A stretch of 64,000 bases of DNA, taken from an uncultured Phocaeicola sp. (GTDB lineage Bacteria > Bacteroidota > Bacteroidia > Bacteroidales > Bacteroidaceae). The first letter of the stretch is position 1. Every line of letters starts with the position of its first letter. The DNA is taken from contig CAPAOL010000013.1 in assembly GCA_948579315.1 (NCBI GenBank), positions 5,682 through 69,681 on the forward strand. Reading direction: 5' to 3'. The notes beneath the pieces are model-generated. The model was given only the letters and a program-made list of their open reading frames with translations. It ran no database searches and had not been told where the DNA came from. Positions 7,423-16,366 of the stretch are shown here, in pieces. The position numbers were made by a program, and so were the translations under genes.

Positions 7423-8967
7423 TTACTGTAACTCTAAAGTAACAATGGACTTAGCAGGAAGTTTTACCTTCATTGTACCTTTATTGATTTTTACCTCTTT
7501 GAAAGGTGCCGGTTTTACAATATTAGGTTTTTCAAAAGAATTGTAATCGGTCAGGTTGGCAGAGGTCAGAATCTCTCCGACAGCTTTCTTGGCTTTCGTA
7601 TCACCCAGATTGATGGTGATTTCCTGCGCTTCATCAGCATCTACATTGGAAAGAGAAATATGGATCACTCCATCTTTGTTTTTGGAAGCTGTAGCACTCA
7701 CCATCGGCACCGTGCGGTTATCACGTACACTTATCTTTTCGCAAGTCAGGTCGATAGGAAGATAAGTGGCATCCTGGTGTACTTTATACATCTTGAAGAC
7801 ATAATAAGTAGGCGTTAACACCATTTCTTTGTCTTTCGTCAGAATCATGGATTGAAGTACATTGACAATCTGTGCGATATTTGCCATCTTCAGGCGGTCT
7901 GTATATTTGTGGAATACATCAAGACTTAAAGAAGCCACGAAAGCATCACGTAATGTGTTCTGCTGATACAGATGTCCTTTGATGGTTCCGGGTTCCTCAT
8001 CCCACCAGGTTCCCCATTCGTCCAGTAAGAGAGCGATTTTCTTGTCCTTGTCATATTTGTCCATGATGGCACAATGTTTCTTGAGTACATCTTCCACTTC
8101 CAGACATTTTCCCATTGCCCAGTAATAATCATCTTTGTTGAATTGAGTGGCTGATCCTTTGCTGCCACTCCATCCGGTTACGGTATAATAGTGTAGAGAA
8201 AGACCGTCCATCCGGTGTCCTACACGATTCATCAATACATCTGTCCATTTGTAATCATAGTCACTGGCACCACTGGCAATCTTGAACAGGCGGTTGCCGT
8301 CATAATTACGGCAATAAGTAGAATAACGACGGTATAAATCTGCGTAATATTCCGGGCGCATACTGCCACCGCATCCCCAGCTTTCATTTCCTACGCCAAG
8401 ATATTTCAATTTCCATGCTTTGTCGCGACCATTCTTACGGCGAAGGTTGGCCATAGGAGAGTCTCCGTCAGAAGTCATATATTCTACCCATTTGGCAAGC
8501 TCTTCCACTGTGCCGCTACCTACATTTCCACTCACGTATGGTTCGCAACCCAGCATCTCGCAAAGATTCAAAAACTCGTGCGTTCCGAAACTGTTATCTT
8601 CAATAGTACCGCCCCAGTTGTTGTTCACCATCTTTGGACGGTTCTCTTTCGGACCAATGCCGTCCATCCAGTGGTATTCATCGGCAAAGCATCCGCCCGG
8701 CCAGCGAAGAACGGGAACGGACAAGTCTTTCAGTGCATTGAATACATCTGTGCGATATCCCTTGATATTGGGAATATCTGAGTTTTCGCCTACCCAAAGA
8801 CCACCGTAGATACATGAACCTAGGTGTTCGGCAAACTGGCCGTAAATTTCCTTTGGTATGATTTCTTTGCCTTGGTCGGCATGTACGGTTATGGTAGCAC
8901 TCTTTTGTGCAGAAAGAGATACGGATGCTGCCAGAAAAGCCGTGCTGACTAATAGTTTTGCTTTCAT
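7423..8967 (-). CDS. Alpha-L-arabinofuranosidase, GH51, secreted
   Basis: A signal peptide (residues 1-20, ending SLSAQ) is followed by a GH51 catalytic barrel and a C-terminal beta-sandwich, 514 residues in all. Catalytic residues can be placed: acid/base E195 in GVGNESWG and nucleophile E317 in LLLDEWGTWW. The N-terminal IYGQFAEHLG and PVLRWPGGCFADEYHW are diagnostic. It releases L-arabinose from arabinan or arabinoxylan oligosaccharides, probably in the periplasm. It lies between GH127 and tkt on the same strand. Confidence 0.93.
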   Translation of the reverse strand: MKAKLLVSTAFLAASVSLSAQKSATITVHADQGKEIIPKEIYGQFAEHLGSCIYGGLWVGENSDIPNIKGYRTDVFNALKDLSVPVLRWPGGCFADEYHWMDGIGPKENRPKMVNNNWGGTIEDNSFGTHEFLNLCEMLGCEPYVSGNVGSGTVEELAKWVEYMTSDGDSPMANLRRKNGRDKAWKLKYLGVGNESWGCGGSMRPEYYADLYRRYSTYCRNYDGNRLFKIASGASDYDYKWTDVLMNRVGHRMDGLSLHYYTVTGWSGSKGSATQFNKDDYYWAMGKCLEVEDVLKKHCAIMDKYDKDKKIALLLDEWGTWWDEEPGTIKGHLYQQNTLRDAFVASLSLDVFHKYTDRLKMANIAQIVNVLQSMILTKDKEMVLTPTYYVFKMYKVHQDATYLPIDLTCEKISVRDNRTVPMVSATASKNKDGVIHISLSNVDADEAQEITINLGDTKAKKAVGEILTSANLTDYNSFEKPNIVKPAPFKEVKINKGTMKVKLPAKSIVTLELQ

Positions 8968-8997
8968 AAATGGTATTTATTTAATGATTATTTTTTA

Positions 8998-9096
8998 CCA
9001 CAGATTACGCAGATTATCACAGATTGATTTTATTCTGACTGCTATCATGTTATAACTCATAAATAATCTGTGTTAATCCGTGTAATCTGTGGTGAC
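8998..9096. repeat. Inverted repeat with CCACAGATTAC arms
   Basis: The left arm begins ACCACAGATTACGCAGATTA at 8998. The right arm ends near 9096 and on the minus strand reads ACCACAGATTACACGGATTA and continues AACACAGATT. The arms (about 32 bases) differ at only a few positions and are separated by about 30 bases. It fills the space between the GH127 stop and the GH51 start and may form a hairpin in the transcript. Confidence 0.7.
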
Positions 9097-9098
9097 TT

Positions 9099-11501
9099 CT
9101 ATTTTAGTAAACGAACTTCATAAACGGCAGACGTCCATTCCGTCCCGTCAGGGATAAAACGTATCGGACAACTACCTGTATTCAGTTTTTGAGGCAGAAC
9201 GTATGAAAGGGTTATGAAACCGTCTTTATCCGCTTCACTGACAGTCGGATGAACAGCCAACTTTTCGTTATTCAAAAGAATAGCCACTTTATTGCGGTCA
9301 TCTTTCCGTACCGTAATCAGGAGGCGGCTTGCTTCTTCTTTCACTTTCAACTGATAGCCGAACCAACCTTTGGCACGTCGGAAATGCCGGTCTTTATTCG
9401 TCCCTGTTTCTGCCTGCTCATACTGGATGCCATGGTCAGACTCCGGCTGCTGTTCACCGGGGAAGATAAGGTCAATGGTTTGATTAGCCAATTCCGTTGC
9501 TTTTCGTTCAGCCGTTGCCATCTCTTCCTGAATCGCTTTAAACTGCTCTTCGCTTGCCTGCTGGAAATAAACGGCATAGCGGGAATTATGCAGGCGGAAG
9601 AACGGAACGAGTTCCAATGCTTTGCCTTGTGCAGGATAAACCTCTCCGTTATAGCTGAAAGTAATCCGGCTATTCTGTTTTTTCTGAAGAGACTTGCAGA
9701 TTGAATCAGGATTTCCTATCAGCATCGGGACTTCTTGCAAAGGAATTTGTTTGCCATGAGCGATATGGCCGCCACGACTGTCATCGGCATATAAACCATC
9801 AAGATGTTCAGTGCCTGTGGAAGCTGCAAGAACGATCGGACCATATAAGAAAGCATAATAATCTTTCTTGTCGGGAATCTGTTCTACGCTGACTTTCATA
9901 GGCAAGTGGAAAGTAATGACATCCCCTTTTTTCCATTTGCGGGAGAGAGGAAGATACTGGTTACCTTTTGCCATAACGAACATTTTTCTTTTTCCATTGA
10001 TGCTGACGCTATATCCTTTGGAGTGGTTCGCCCATTCCGGAATACGTATCATTAAAGTACGTTTTTTCTTAGGCGCTTCATCTATTCGCAAAGTTACCTT
10101 GTCGTCATCGGGGAAACGGGTTTCTTGTGTCAAAATAATGCCTTGCTCTTTCCAAGTCAGTTGTGAAGGAATGAAGAGATTGACATAGAGCATATCTTTC
10201 TGATGCGCATAGATGAATTCACCATATTTGGTATGATTCTCCAAGCCTGAACCTACACAGCACCACATGGATGTTTCTGGTTGTGAGTACACACGATAGT
10301 GTCCCGGACGCATAGGAGTGAAGTAGACAAATCCACCTTTATCCGGCTCTTGTGATGCTAGAATATGATTGTAAAGCGCACGTTCGTAATAGTTTACGTA
10401 GTTGGGATCAGGTTCGTTTGTTTGATTCGGATTGTGAGAATTCTGATAAAGCATTTTGGTAAGACGGAGCATGTTGTAAGTATTACAGGTCTCCGGTCCT
10501 TGAACGTCGTTCAGCATGGACGTGAAGTTATCCGACGGATGGAAATGTTCGCGGACACTATTTCCTCCGATGCAGACAGAACGGTGATTGACTACCGTGT
10601 TCCAGAAAAAACGGGCGGCATGATCCCACTCTGCAGCATGATTCCAGTTCTTGTCGTCTTGTGAAAGTTCGGCTATTCGCTTGTAGCCGATCACTTTCGG
10701 AATCTGTGTGTTGGCATGCATTCCCGTCAATTTGTCTTCCTCTTTGATAAGCGGATCTAAGATAAGCTTGTGGGAGAAACGGCGTGCCAGTTCCAGATAC
10801 TTCTTGTCGCCTGTGATTTCGGCCACATCGGCGAAAGTCTCGTTTAATCCACCATGTTCGCTACGAAGCATATCTTGTATTTGTTCATCGCTCAAGCCGG
10901 AAGTGATGTCGATCATCCAGTCTGTAAAAGCAATAAGCATTTGGCGTGCAAGATCGCTTCCTGCATAGAGATATGCATCCCGCAATCCGGCGTAAGTCTT
11001 ATGTATATTGTATAGAGGCACCCATTTGCCGTTAAGGTCGAAACCTCCGGGACGGATCTTTCCTGCTTTTATATCTTTCCAAAGCTGAAGGCTTCCCGGA
11101 GTTCCTCCGATGAATCCTGTGCCGACAGTTTGCTGTGCCCGGTTCAACTCATTCAGCATGTAGTTGAGGCGATTATGGACTGTGGTATCTCCGGTGGCGG
11201 CATACATCATGGAAAGTGCGGATAAATAATGTCCGCCGATATGTCCGTCCAATCCGGTATTTTCCCAATTGGTGTAGCTGGGGGCTTTAGGCTGTAACCC
11301 TGCTTCGCGGAGAAAAGGTGCAAGCAGACGGTCGGGGTCTAATGCAAGTATGTAATGTAAATCAGTCTGTTGAGCTTGCAGGAACGGACTATCCAATAGT
11401 TTCACATTCTGCAAAGGGAAGTAAGACACTTGTGGGGCGTTTTGAGCTTTGCCCAGTGAGGTGGACAGCACAAGTGCAAGTATGAGCGAGGTGGTTTTCA
11501 T
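9099..11501 (-). CDS. GH127 beta-L-arabinofuranosidase (DUF1680), secreted
   Basis: The 800 residues begin with a signal peptide ending near KAQ20. The (alpha/alpha)6 barrel follows, with GLDGHIGGHYLSALSMMYAAT and LYNIHKTYAGLRDAY. The zinc/catalytic set of GH127 is present: E337 and C339 in GPETCNTYNML, and C414-C415 in SMWCCVGSGLENH. One of the two cysteines is the nucleophile in characterised enzymes. E318 is a likely acid/base. The enzyme removes beta-linked arabinofuranose, as on plant glycoproteins or rhamnogalacturonan II side chains. It is the fourth-to-last gene of the leftward arabinose operon. Confidence 0.92.
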   Translation of the reverse strand: MKTTSLILALVLSTSLGKAQNAPQVSYFPLQNVKLLDSPFLQAQQTDLHYILALDPDRLLAPFLREAGLQPKAPSYTNWENTGLDGHIGGHYLSALSMMYAATGDTTVHNRLNYMLNELNRAQQTVGTGFIGGTPGSLQLWKDIKAGKIRPGGFDLNGKWVPLYNIHKTYAGLRDAYLYAGSDLARQMLIAFTDWMIDITSGLSDEQIQDMLRSEHGGLNETFADVAEITGDKKYLELARRFSHKLILDPLIKEEDKLTGMHANTQIPKVIGYKRIAELSQDDKNWNHAAEWDHAARFFWNTVVNHRSVCIGGNSVREHFHPSDNFTSMLNDVQGPETCNTYNMLRLTKMLYQNSHNPNQTNEPDPNYVNYYERALYNHILASQEPDKGGFVYFTPMRPGHYRVYSQPETSMWCCVGSGLENHTKYGEFIYAHQKDMLYVNLFIPSQLTWKEQGIILTQETRFPDDDKVTLRIDEAPKKKRTLMIRIPEWANHSKGYSVSINGKRKMFVMAKGNQYLPLSRKWKKGDVITFHLPMKVSVEQIPDKKDYYAFLYGPIVLAASTGTEHLDGLYADDSRGGHIAHGKQIPLQEVPMLIGNPDSICKSLQKKQNSRITFSYNGEVYPAQGKALELVPFFRLHNSRYAVYFQQASEEQFKAIQEEMATAERKATELANQTIDLIFPGEQQPESDHGIQYEQAETGTNKDRHFRRAKGWFGYQLKVKEEASRLLITVRKDDRNKVAILLNNEKLAVHPTVSEADKDGFITLSYVLPQKLNTGSCPIRFIPDGTEWTSAVYEVRLLK

Positions 11502-11514
11502 GATAATAGTCTCC

Positions 11515-11551
11515 CCATCTCCCTCTCCAAAAGAGGAGAGGGGTGGAGATA
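11515..11551. repeat. CTCTCC-AAAA-GGAGAG type hairpin repeat
   Basis: CTCCCTCTCC and GAGGAGAGGGG flank an AAAA loop between araB and the GH127 gene. Related hairpins sit at 16186-16229 (inside araR) and 16324-16353. This looks like a dispersed Bacteroides hairpin repeat rather than a gene-specific signal. Confidence 0.55.
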
Positions 11552-11642
11552 ATTAATGTTAATACTTAGTTAGAATTGACTCTTGATAAACAGCGATTTA
11601 TCGACAATCTTTGATGAACAACAATGGATTGCCGACTGTCAA

Positions 11643-13238
11643 TTATTTAAATTTGACTGCTGCCTCTTCGATAGGCAATCCTGCCTTATAGTTTTCGATG
11701 TATGTATTGAAGCCGGCTACATCTTCGGGGCTAGGTGATACCTCAATACCCGCATCACCGACAAATACGCTTTCATCCAGAAAATCGGCAAGAGATTGTT
11801 TCTTTTCATTGTTCACGAGGTAAGAACCTAACAAAGCAATACCCCATGCACCACCTTCGCCGGCTGTTTCCATCACAGAAATAGGCGAGTTGATAGCTGC
11901 AGCAAGTATTCTTTGACCTACTCCTTTGGTTCTGAATAATCCTCCATGGCCAGTAATTCTGTCCACTTTGATTTTTTCTTCGTTGAACAGGATATCGTTG
12001 CCAATCTTGAGCACTCCGACTGAAGCATACAAGTGAGCCCGCATAAAGTTTGCCAGGTTGAATTTGTCGTTTGCCGAGCGTACAAACAACGGTCTTCCTT
12101 CAGCAAGTCCTGTTACAGGCTCTCCTGAAATATAATTATATGAAAGCAAACCTCCGCAATCGGTATCACCGGTGAGCGCAATATTGTAAAGTTTGCTATA
12201 GATTTCATCCATATTTACAGGTATGCCCAGAAGCTCCTGATATTCTTTGAACAGGTTGACCCATGCGTTGAGATCAGAAGTACAGTTGTTGCAATGCACC
12301 ATGGCTACCAGACTTCCGTCAGGAGTGGTCACCATGTCAATCATTTCGTATGGCTTCGACAAATCTTTCTCCAATACAATCATAGAGAATGAAGAAGTAC
12401 CTGCTGACACATTTCCGGTACGTTGTTTGACTGCATTGGTTGCCACCATTCCGGTACCTGCGTCTCCTTCCGGCGGACAAACCGGTATTCCTGCCTTCAA
12501 ATGACCCGATGCATCGAGCTTTTTACTTCCTTCCGGAGTGAGGACACCGGCATTTTCACCTGCCGACAATACTTTAGGCAGAATATCTTCCAGCTTCCAG
12601 CTATATTCTTTCGGAGCAATCAGATTATCGAACTTAGCCACCATTTCAGCCGAATAGTTATGGGTTGTCGGATCGATAGGGAGCATACCCGATGCATCAC
12701 CGATACCCAATACCTTTTCGCCAGTTAGCTGCCAATGCACATAACCTGCCAAAGTAGTCAGGAAATCAATGTCATTCACATGCGCTTCATTGTTTAGGAT
12801 AGCCTGGTACAAATGAGAAATGCTCCATCGCAGCGGAATGTTGTAGACAAACAGTTCTGATAAAACTGCTGCTGCCCGTCCTGTATTCGTATTTCTCCAG
12901 GTGCGGAAAGGCACGAGGATTTCTTCTTTTTTGTTGAACGGCATATAGCCATGCATCATGGCACTGACACCGATAGCAACCAATGTCTCAATCTCTACGC
13001 CATATAAGTTCTTTACGTTAGCGCGAAGATCAGCATAGCAATCTTGCAGTCCCGACCAGATAGCTTCAATGCTATAAGTCCAAAGTCCGTCAACTAACTG
13101 GTTTTCCCAAGTGTGGCTACCTTGAGCAATAGGCTTGTTTTCCTGGTCAATCAAAACTGCTTTAATTCGTGTTGACCCCAGTTCTATACCAAGGATGGCT
13201 TTGCCTGCTTCGATGGTTGATTTTGCATCTAATTTCAT
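11643..13238 (-). CDS. araB: L-ribulokinase (FGGY family)
   Basis: This 531-residue FGGY carbohydrate kinase phosphorylates L-ribulose to L-ribulose-5-P. The N-terminal phosphate loop ILGIELGSTRIKAVLID and the C-terminal ATP site GHGGLFRTKGVGQRI are visible. In sequence feel it is nearer xylulokinases than E. coli AraB. The ribulokinase assignment therefore rests on its place next to araA and araD, with only 21 bases separating it from araA. Substrate specificity is inferred. Confidence 0.88.
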   Translation of the reverse strand: MKLDAKSTIEAGKAILGIELGSTRIKAVLIDQENKPIAQGSHTWENQLVDGLWTYSIEAIWSGLQDCYADLRANVKNLYGVEIETLVAIGVSAMMHGYMPFNKKEEILVPFRTWRNTNTGRAAAVLSELFVYNIPLRWSISHLYQAILNNEAHVNDIDFLTTLAGYVHWQLTGEKVLGIGDASGMLPIDPTTHNYSAEMVAKFDNLIAPKEYSWKLEDILPKVLSAGENAGVLTPEGSKKLDASGHLKAGIPVCPPEGDAGTGMVATNAVKQRTGNVSAGTSSFSMIVLEKDLSKPYEMIDMVTTPDGSLVAMVHCNNCTSDLNAWVNLFKEYQELLGIPVNMDEIYSKLYNIALTGDTDCGGLLSYNYISGEPVTGLAEGRPLFVRSANDKFNLANFMRAHLYASVGVLKIGNDILFNEEKIKVDRITGHGGLFRTKGVGQRILAAAINSPISVMETAGEGGAWGIALLGSYLVNNEKKQSLADFLDESVFVGDAGIEVSPSPEDVAGFNTYIENYKAGLPIEEAAVKFK

Positions 13239-13259
13239 GTTGAAATCAATATTTAAGGT

Positions 13260-14789
13260 TTAGCAAAGCGCTTTATTCAACATGTAATATACTTCGTTCA
13301 TGCGCAGTTCTTTCTTGAAGCAGCTGATTGTAGTATCCTTGTTGATATGTACCATTTCGATACCTGCAATTTCAGCATAATCTTCCCAATATTCTGCTGT
13401 CAGGTCGTAAGAGAAGCAAGAGTGGTGAGTTCCACCAGCTAAGATCCATGCACCTGCACCTACTTCGAGGTTGGGCATCGGAATCCAAAGAGCGGAAGCA
13501 ACCGGCAACTTAGGCAGTGGTTTCGGTTCGATACATTCCACATCGTTTACAATCAGACGGAAGCGGTTACCCATATCTACTATTGTAGCAGTACATCCTG
13601 CACCAGTCTTTGAAGTAAATACCAATCTTGCTGTCTGGCTCTTGCGGATACCTATACCGAGGAAGTGTACTTCCAGGCGAGGTTTGTTGGCAGCAATAAG
13701 CGGACAGATTTCCAACATGTGTGACTGTAGGATAGAGCTGTTGGCACCGTCGAAGTTCAGTGTGTAGTCTTCCAGGAATGAACAACCTCTGGGAAGTCCC
13801 TGGTTCATTACCCATACCGTACGGTACAGAGCAGCCGATTTCCAGTCACCTTCAGCGCCGAATCCGTAACCTTCCGCCATCAGACGTTGTGAAGCAAGAC
13901 CCGGGATCTGATCGAAACCATTGTATTCGATGTCGCCCAAATCGTCGAAGTTGGTTGTAAATCCTTTAGCGCCTTTAGCTTTCAGGATAGCACGCATGGC
14001 AAGTTCTGCTTTAGCGGCATTCCATACTTTCTGATAAGCTTCAGTCGATTTGTCTTCCAAAGAAGCATCGTGGTCGTATTCTTTGAAGTAAGTAGCTACC
14101 AATGCATCTACATCTTCATTCTTGATTTCTTTGTGGTATTCCATCAATTCGCTTACCGGACAATAATCTACGTGGTAACCCATACGTTGTTCTGCTTCCA
14201 CTTTATCACCGTCGGTTACAGCTACATTGTTCATCTGGTCGCCGAAACGGATAATTAGCATATCTTGTGAATCTGCCCAACCGACACAAACACGCATCCA
14301 GACAGCGATCTTGTGCAACGTGTCTTCCTCTTTCCAGTAACCTACCACTACTTTACGGCGGATGCGCATACGGGTACAGATGTGTCCGAATTCGCGGTCA
14401 CCGTGAGCTGACTGGTTCAGGTTCATGAAGTCCATGTCCATTGTATCCCAAGGAATTTCCTTGTTGAACTGTGTGTGCAGGTGCAACAATGGTTTTTTCA
14501 ACTGTTGCAGGCCATGAATCCACATCTTAGCAGGAGAGAAAGTATGCATCCAAGTGATTACGCCGACACATTTTTCATCGTTATTGGCTGCTTTGAAAAT
14601 AGTTTCCACTTCTTTAGAAGAGTTAGCAGTACCTTTGTATACCACTTTAACAGGAAGTTTCCCGGATTCATTCAGTCCGTTTACCATTTCATTAGAGTGT
14701 GCGTCTACTGCGATTACTGCGTCACCTCCGTACAGAAGCTGTGCTCCTGTTACGAACCATACTTCATATTGATCAAATACGTTATTCAT
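13260..14789 (-). CDS. araA: L-arabinose isomerase
   Basis: The 509-residue protein converts L-arabinose to L-ribulose in the cytoplasm, the first step of the pathway. It starts FDQYEVWFVTGAQLLYGG, the conserved N-terminus, and carries HTFSPAKMWIHGLQQL, QFNKEIPWDTMDMDFMNLNQSAHGDRE and EGYGFGAEGDWKSAAL. The metal-ligand glutamate lies in the last of these, and HHSCFSYDL lies near the end. Length and motifs are complete. It is 39 bases downstream of araD and 21 bases upstream of araB. Confidence 0.97.
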   Translation of the reverse strand: MNNVFDQYEVWFVTGAQLLYGGDAVIAVDAHSNEMVNGLNESGKLPVKVVYKGTANSSKEVETIFKAANNDEKCVGVITWMHTFSPAKMWIHGLQQLKKPLLHLHTQFNKEIPWDTMDMDFMNLNQSAHGDREFGHICTRMRIRRKVVVGYWKEEDTLHKIAVWMRVCVGWADSQDMLIIRFGDQMNNVAVTDGDKVEAEQRMGYHVDYCPVSELMEYHKEIKNEDVDALVATYFKEYDHDASLEDKSTEAYQKVWNAAKAELAMRAILKAKGAKGFTTNFDDLGDIEYNGFDQIPGLASQRLMAEGYGFGAEGDWKSAALYRTVWVMNQGLPRGCSFLEDYTLNFDGANSSILQSHMLEICPLIAANKPRLEVHFLGIGIRKSQTARLVFTSKTGAGCTATIVDMGNRFRLIVNDVECIEPKPLPKLPVASALWIPMPNLEVGAGAWILAGGTHHSCFSYDLTAEYWEDYAEIAGIEMVHINKDTTISCFKKELRMNEVYYMLNKALC

Positions 14790-14828
14790 AATGTTATTGC
14801 TTTAAATTTTAATATCTGTTTTTTATTG

Positions 14829-15512
14829 TTACTGTCCATAATAAGCATTCGGACCATGCTTGCGGCTGAAATGTTTTTCTACCAGTAACGGGTTCATTGT
14901 TAAATTCGGGTTTATCGCATAAGCGATACTTGCCATTTTGGCTACCTGTTCCATTACCACGGCGTTGTGTACAGCATCGTGCGCATCTTTTCCCCAAGAG
15001 AAAGGACCGTGATTTTTCACTAACACTCCCGGTGTGTGTACAGGATTCAATCCTTCAAAACGTTTCACTATCACATTACCAGTTTCCAACTCGTAAGCAC
15101 CTTTCACTTCTGCTTCCGTCATATCTGCCGTGCAGGGAATGGCATCATGGAAATAATCCGCGTGAGTCGTTCCGATGTTCGGAATGTCGCATCCCGCTTG
15201 TGCCCAGGCAGTCGCATAAGTAGAGTGGGTGTGTACCACTCCGCCAATCTTCGGAAATGCTTTGTAAAGTACTACGTGAGTAGGAGTATCTGAGGATGGC
15301 TTCAGTCGTCCTTCAACGACCTTGCCATCCAAATCCACTACTACCATATCTTCTGCTTTCATGTCATCATAACTTACACCGCTAGGTTTGATTACTACCA
15401 GTCCGCTCTCACGGTCGATAGCAGAAACATTGCCCCAGGTAAAGATGACTAATCCATGCTTTACCAATTCGAGATTGGCATGAAATACTTTTTCTTTTAG
15501 TTCTTCCAGCAT
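14829..15512 (-). CDS. araD: L-ribulose-5-phosphate 4-epimerase
   Basis: This 227-residue class II aldolase-fold enzyme makes D-xylulose-5-P. Motifs are LVIFTWGNVSAIDR, IKPSGVSYDDM, the zinc histidines in VVHTHSTYATAWAQAG, and FHDAIPCT. It starts five bases after the araR stop, so it is cotranscribed with its regulator. Confidence 0.96.
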   Translation of the reverse strand: MLEELKEKVFHANLELVKHGLVIFTWGNVSAIDRESGLVVIKPSGVSYDDMKAEDMVVVDLDGKVVEGRLKPSSDTPTHVVLYKAFPKIGGVVHTHSTYATAWAQAGCDIPNIGTTHADYFHDAIPCTADMTEAEVKGAYELETGNVIVKRFEGLNPVHTPGVLVKNHGPFSWGKDAHDAVHNAVVMEQVAKMASIAYAINPNLTMNPLLVEKHFSRKHGPNAYYGQ

Positions 15513-15517
15513 AATGA

Positions 15518-16261
15518 TTAGATTTTAAATTTCGGGTCTTTGCGGTAAGCCTTGCCGTTGAACTTATACAAGGCAGCCCCCCGTTTGGAACCCAGTTTAT
15601 CAATTTTATCAGTTTTTTCTATATAATCCATTTCAGCCACTCTTTTACGGAAGTTTCGTTTATCCATTGTTTCACCGTAAATAGCCTCATATAAACTTTG
15701 TAATTGGGATAATGTAAAGAGTTTCGGAAGCAGATTGAATCCGATAGGTTCTACGGATGCTTTCTGTTTCATCAGTTCCCGTGCTTTTTCTACCATTTCA
15801 GGATGGTCGAAGATAAGCGGGGGAAGTTCGTTTATATTCACCCAGTAAGCATTGTGCTTCTGAACCAGTTCCCGGTCATACTCATTGATGTTAATCAATG
15901 CATAGTAAGCCACTGAGATAACCCGTTCACCCGGATCGCGGTCGATTGCTCCGAAAGTTCCTACCTGTTCCATGTAAACGTTTTCCAGTCCGGTAAGCTC
16001 ATGCAATACACGTTTGGCGGCATCATCCACACTTTCATTATTTTGCACAAATCCTCCCATTAGTGACCATTCACCCATTGCCGGCTCGAAGTTTCTCTTC
16101 AACAATAGCAAGCTGATTTCCCCTTCGTTGAAACCAAAGATGATACAGTCGATGCCAACATAAAAGGTAGGATTCGAGCTATAATAAGCCTCCCCCCGGT
16201 TCTTTTCAAAAGAGAGGGGGGCTGAGCTTATCATTGACTCTTGTGAATTATCTTTATCCAT
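15518..16261 (-). CDS. araR: AraR, Nudix-domain arabinose repressor
   Basis: The 247 residues form an N-terminal Nudix-like domain (FYVGIDCIIFGFNEGEISLLLLKR) and a C-terminal winged helix (about 170-247). The Nudix box is degenerate (the REUxEE core reads RVLHELTG), as expected for a sugar sensor without hydrolase activity. From memory, this family represses arabinose genes in B. thetaiotaomicron and is released by L-arabinose. The first about 28 residues (including SAPLSFEKNRGEA) are encoded by a hairpin repeat at 16186-16229. The conserved protein seems to begin at YYSSNPTFYVG, so the extension looks acquired. Confidence 0.92.
   Translation of the reverse strand: MDKDNSQESMISSAPLSFEKNRGEAYYSSNPTFYVGIDCIIFGFNEGEISLLLLKRNFEPAMGEWSLMGGFVQNNESVDDAAKRVLHELTGLENVYMEQVGTFGAIDRDPGERVISVAYYALININEYDRELVQKHNAYWVNINELPPLIFDHPEMVEKARELMKQKASVEPIGFNLLPKLFTLSQLQSLYEAIYGETMDKRNFRKRVAEMDYIEKTDKIDKLGSKRGAALYKFNGKAYRKDPKFKI
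16186..16229. repeat. Hairpin repeat inside the araR coding start
   Basis: CCCCCC plus TCTTTT and their complements AAAGA and GGGGGG form a long imperfect hairpin with flanking AAGC/GCTT arms. It is in frame with araR and adds about 14 residues near its N-terminus. It resembles the hairpins at 11515-11551 and 16324-16353. Confidence 0.65.
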
Positions 16262-16323
16262 TGGATTGTAAATTTAGTTATAATAAACCAGTCTTTCCGT
16301 TGGCAAGACTATTTTTAGATTCC

Positions 16324-16353
16324 TTCAACCTTTCCCAAAGAGAAGGTTGAAGG
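16324..16353 (-). terminator. Hairpin between the SSS transporter gene and araR
   Basis: CTTCAACCTT and AAGGTTGAAG pair around a short loop, 14 bases past the transporter stop. On the minus strand it is followed by AATCTAAAAATAG, with no good T-run. It may attenuate or protect the upstream mRNA rather than stop transcription fully. Confidence 0.5.
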
Positions 16354-16366
16354 AAGGGCTTATTTT

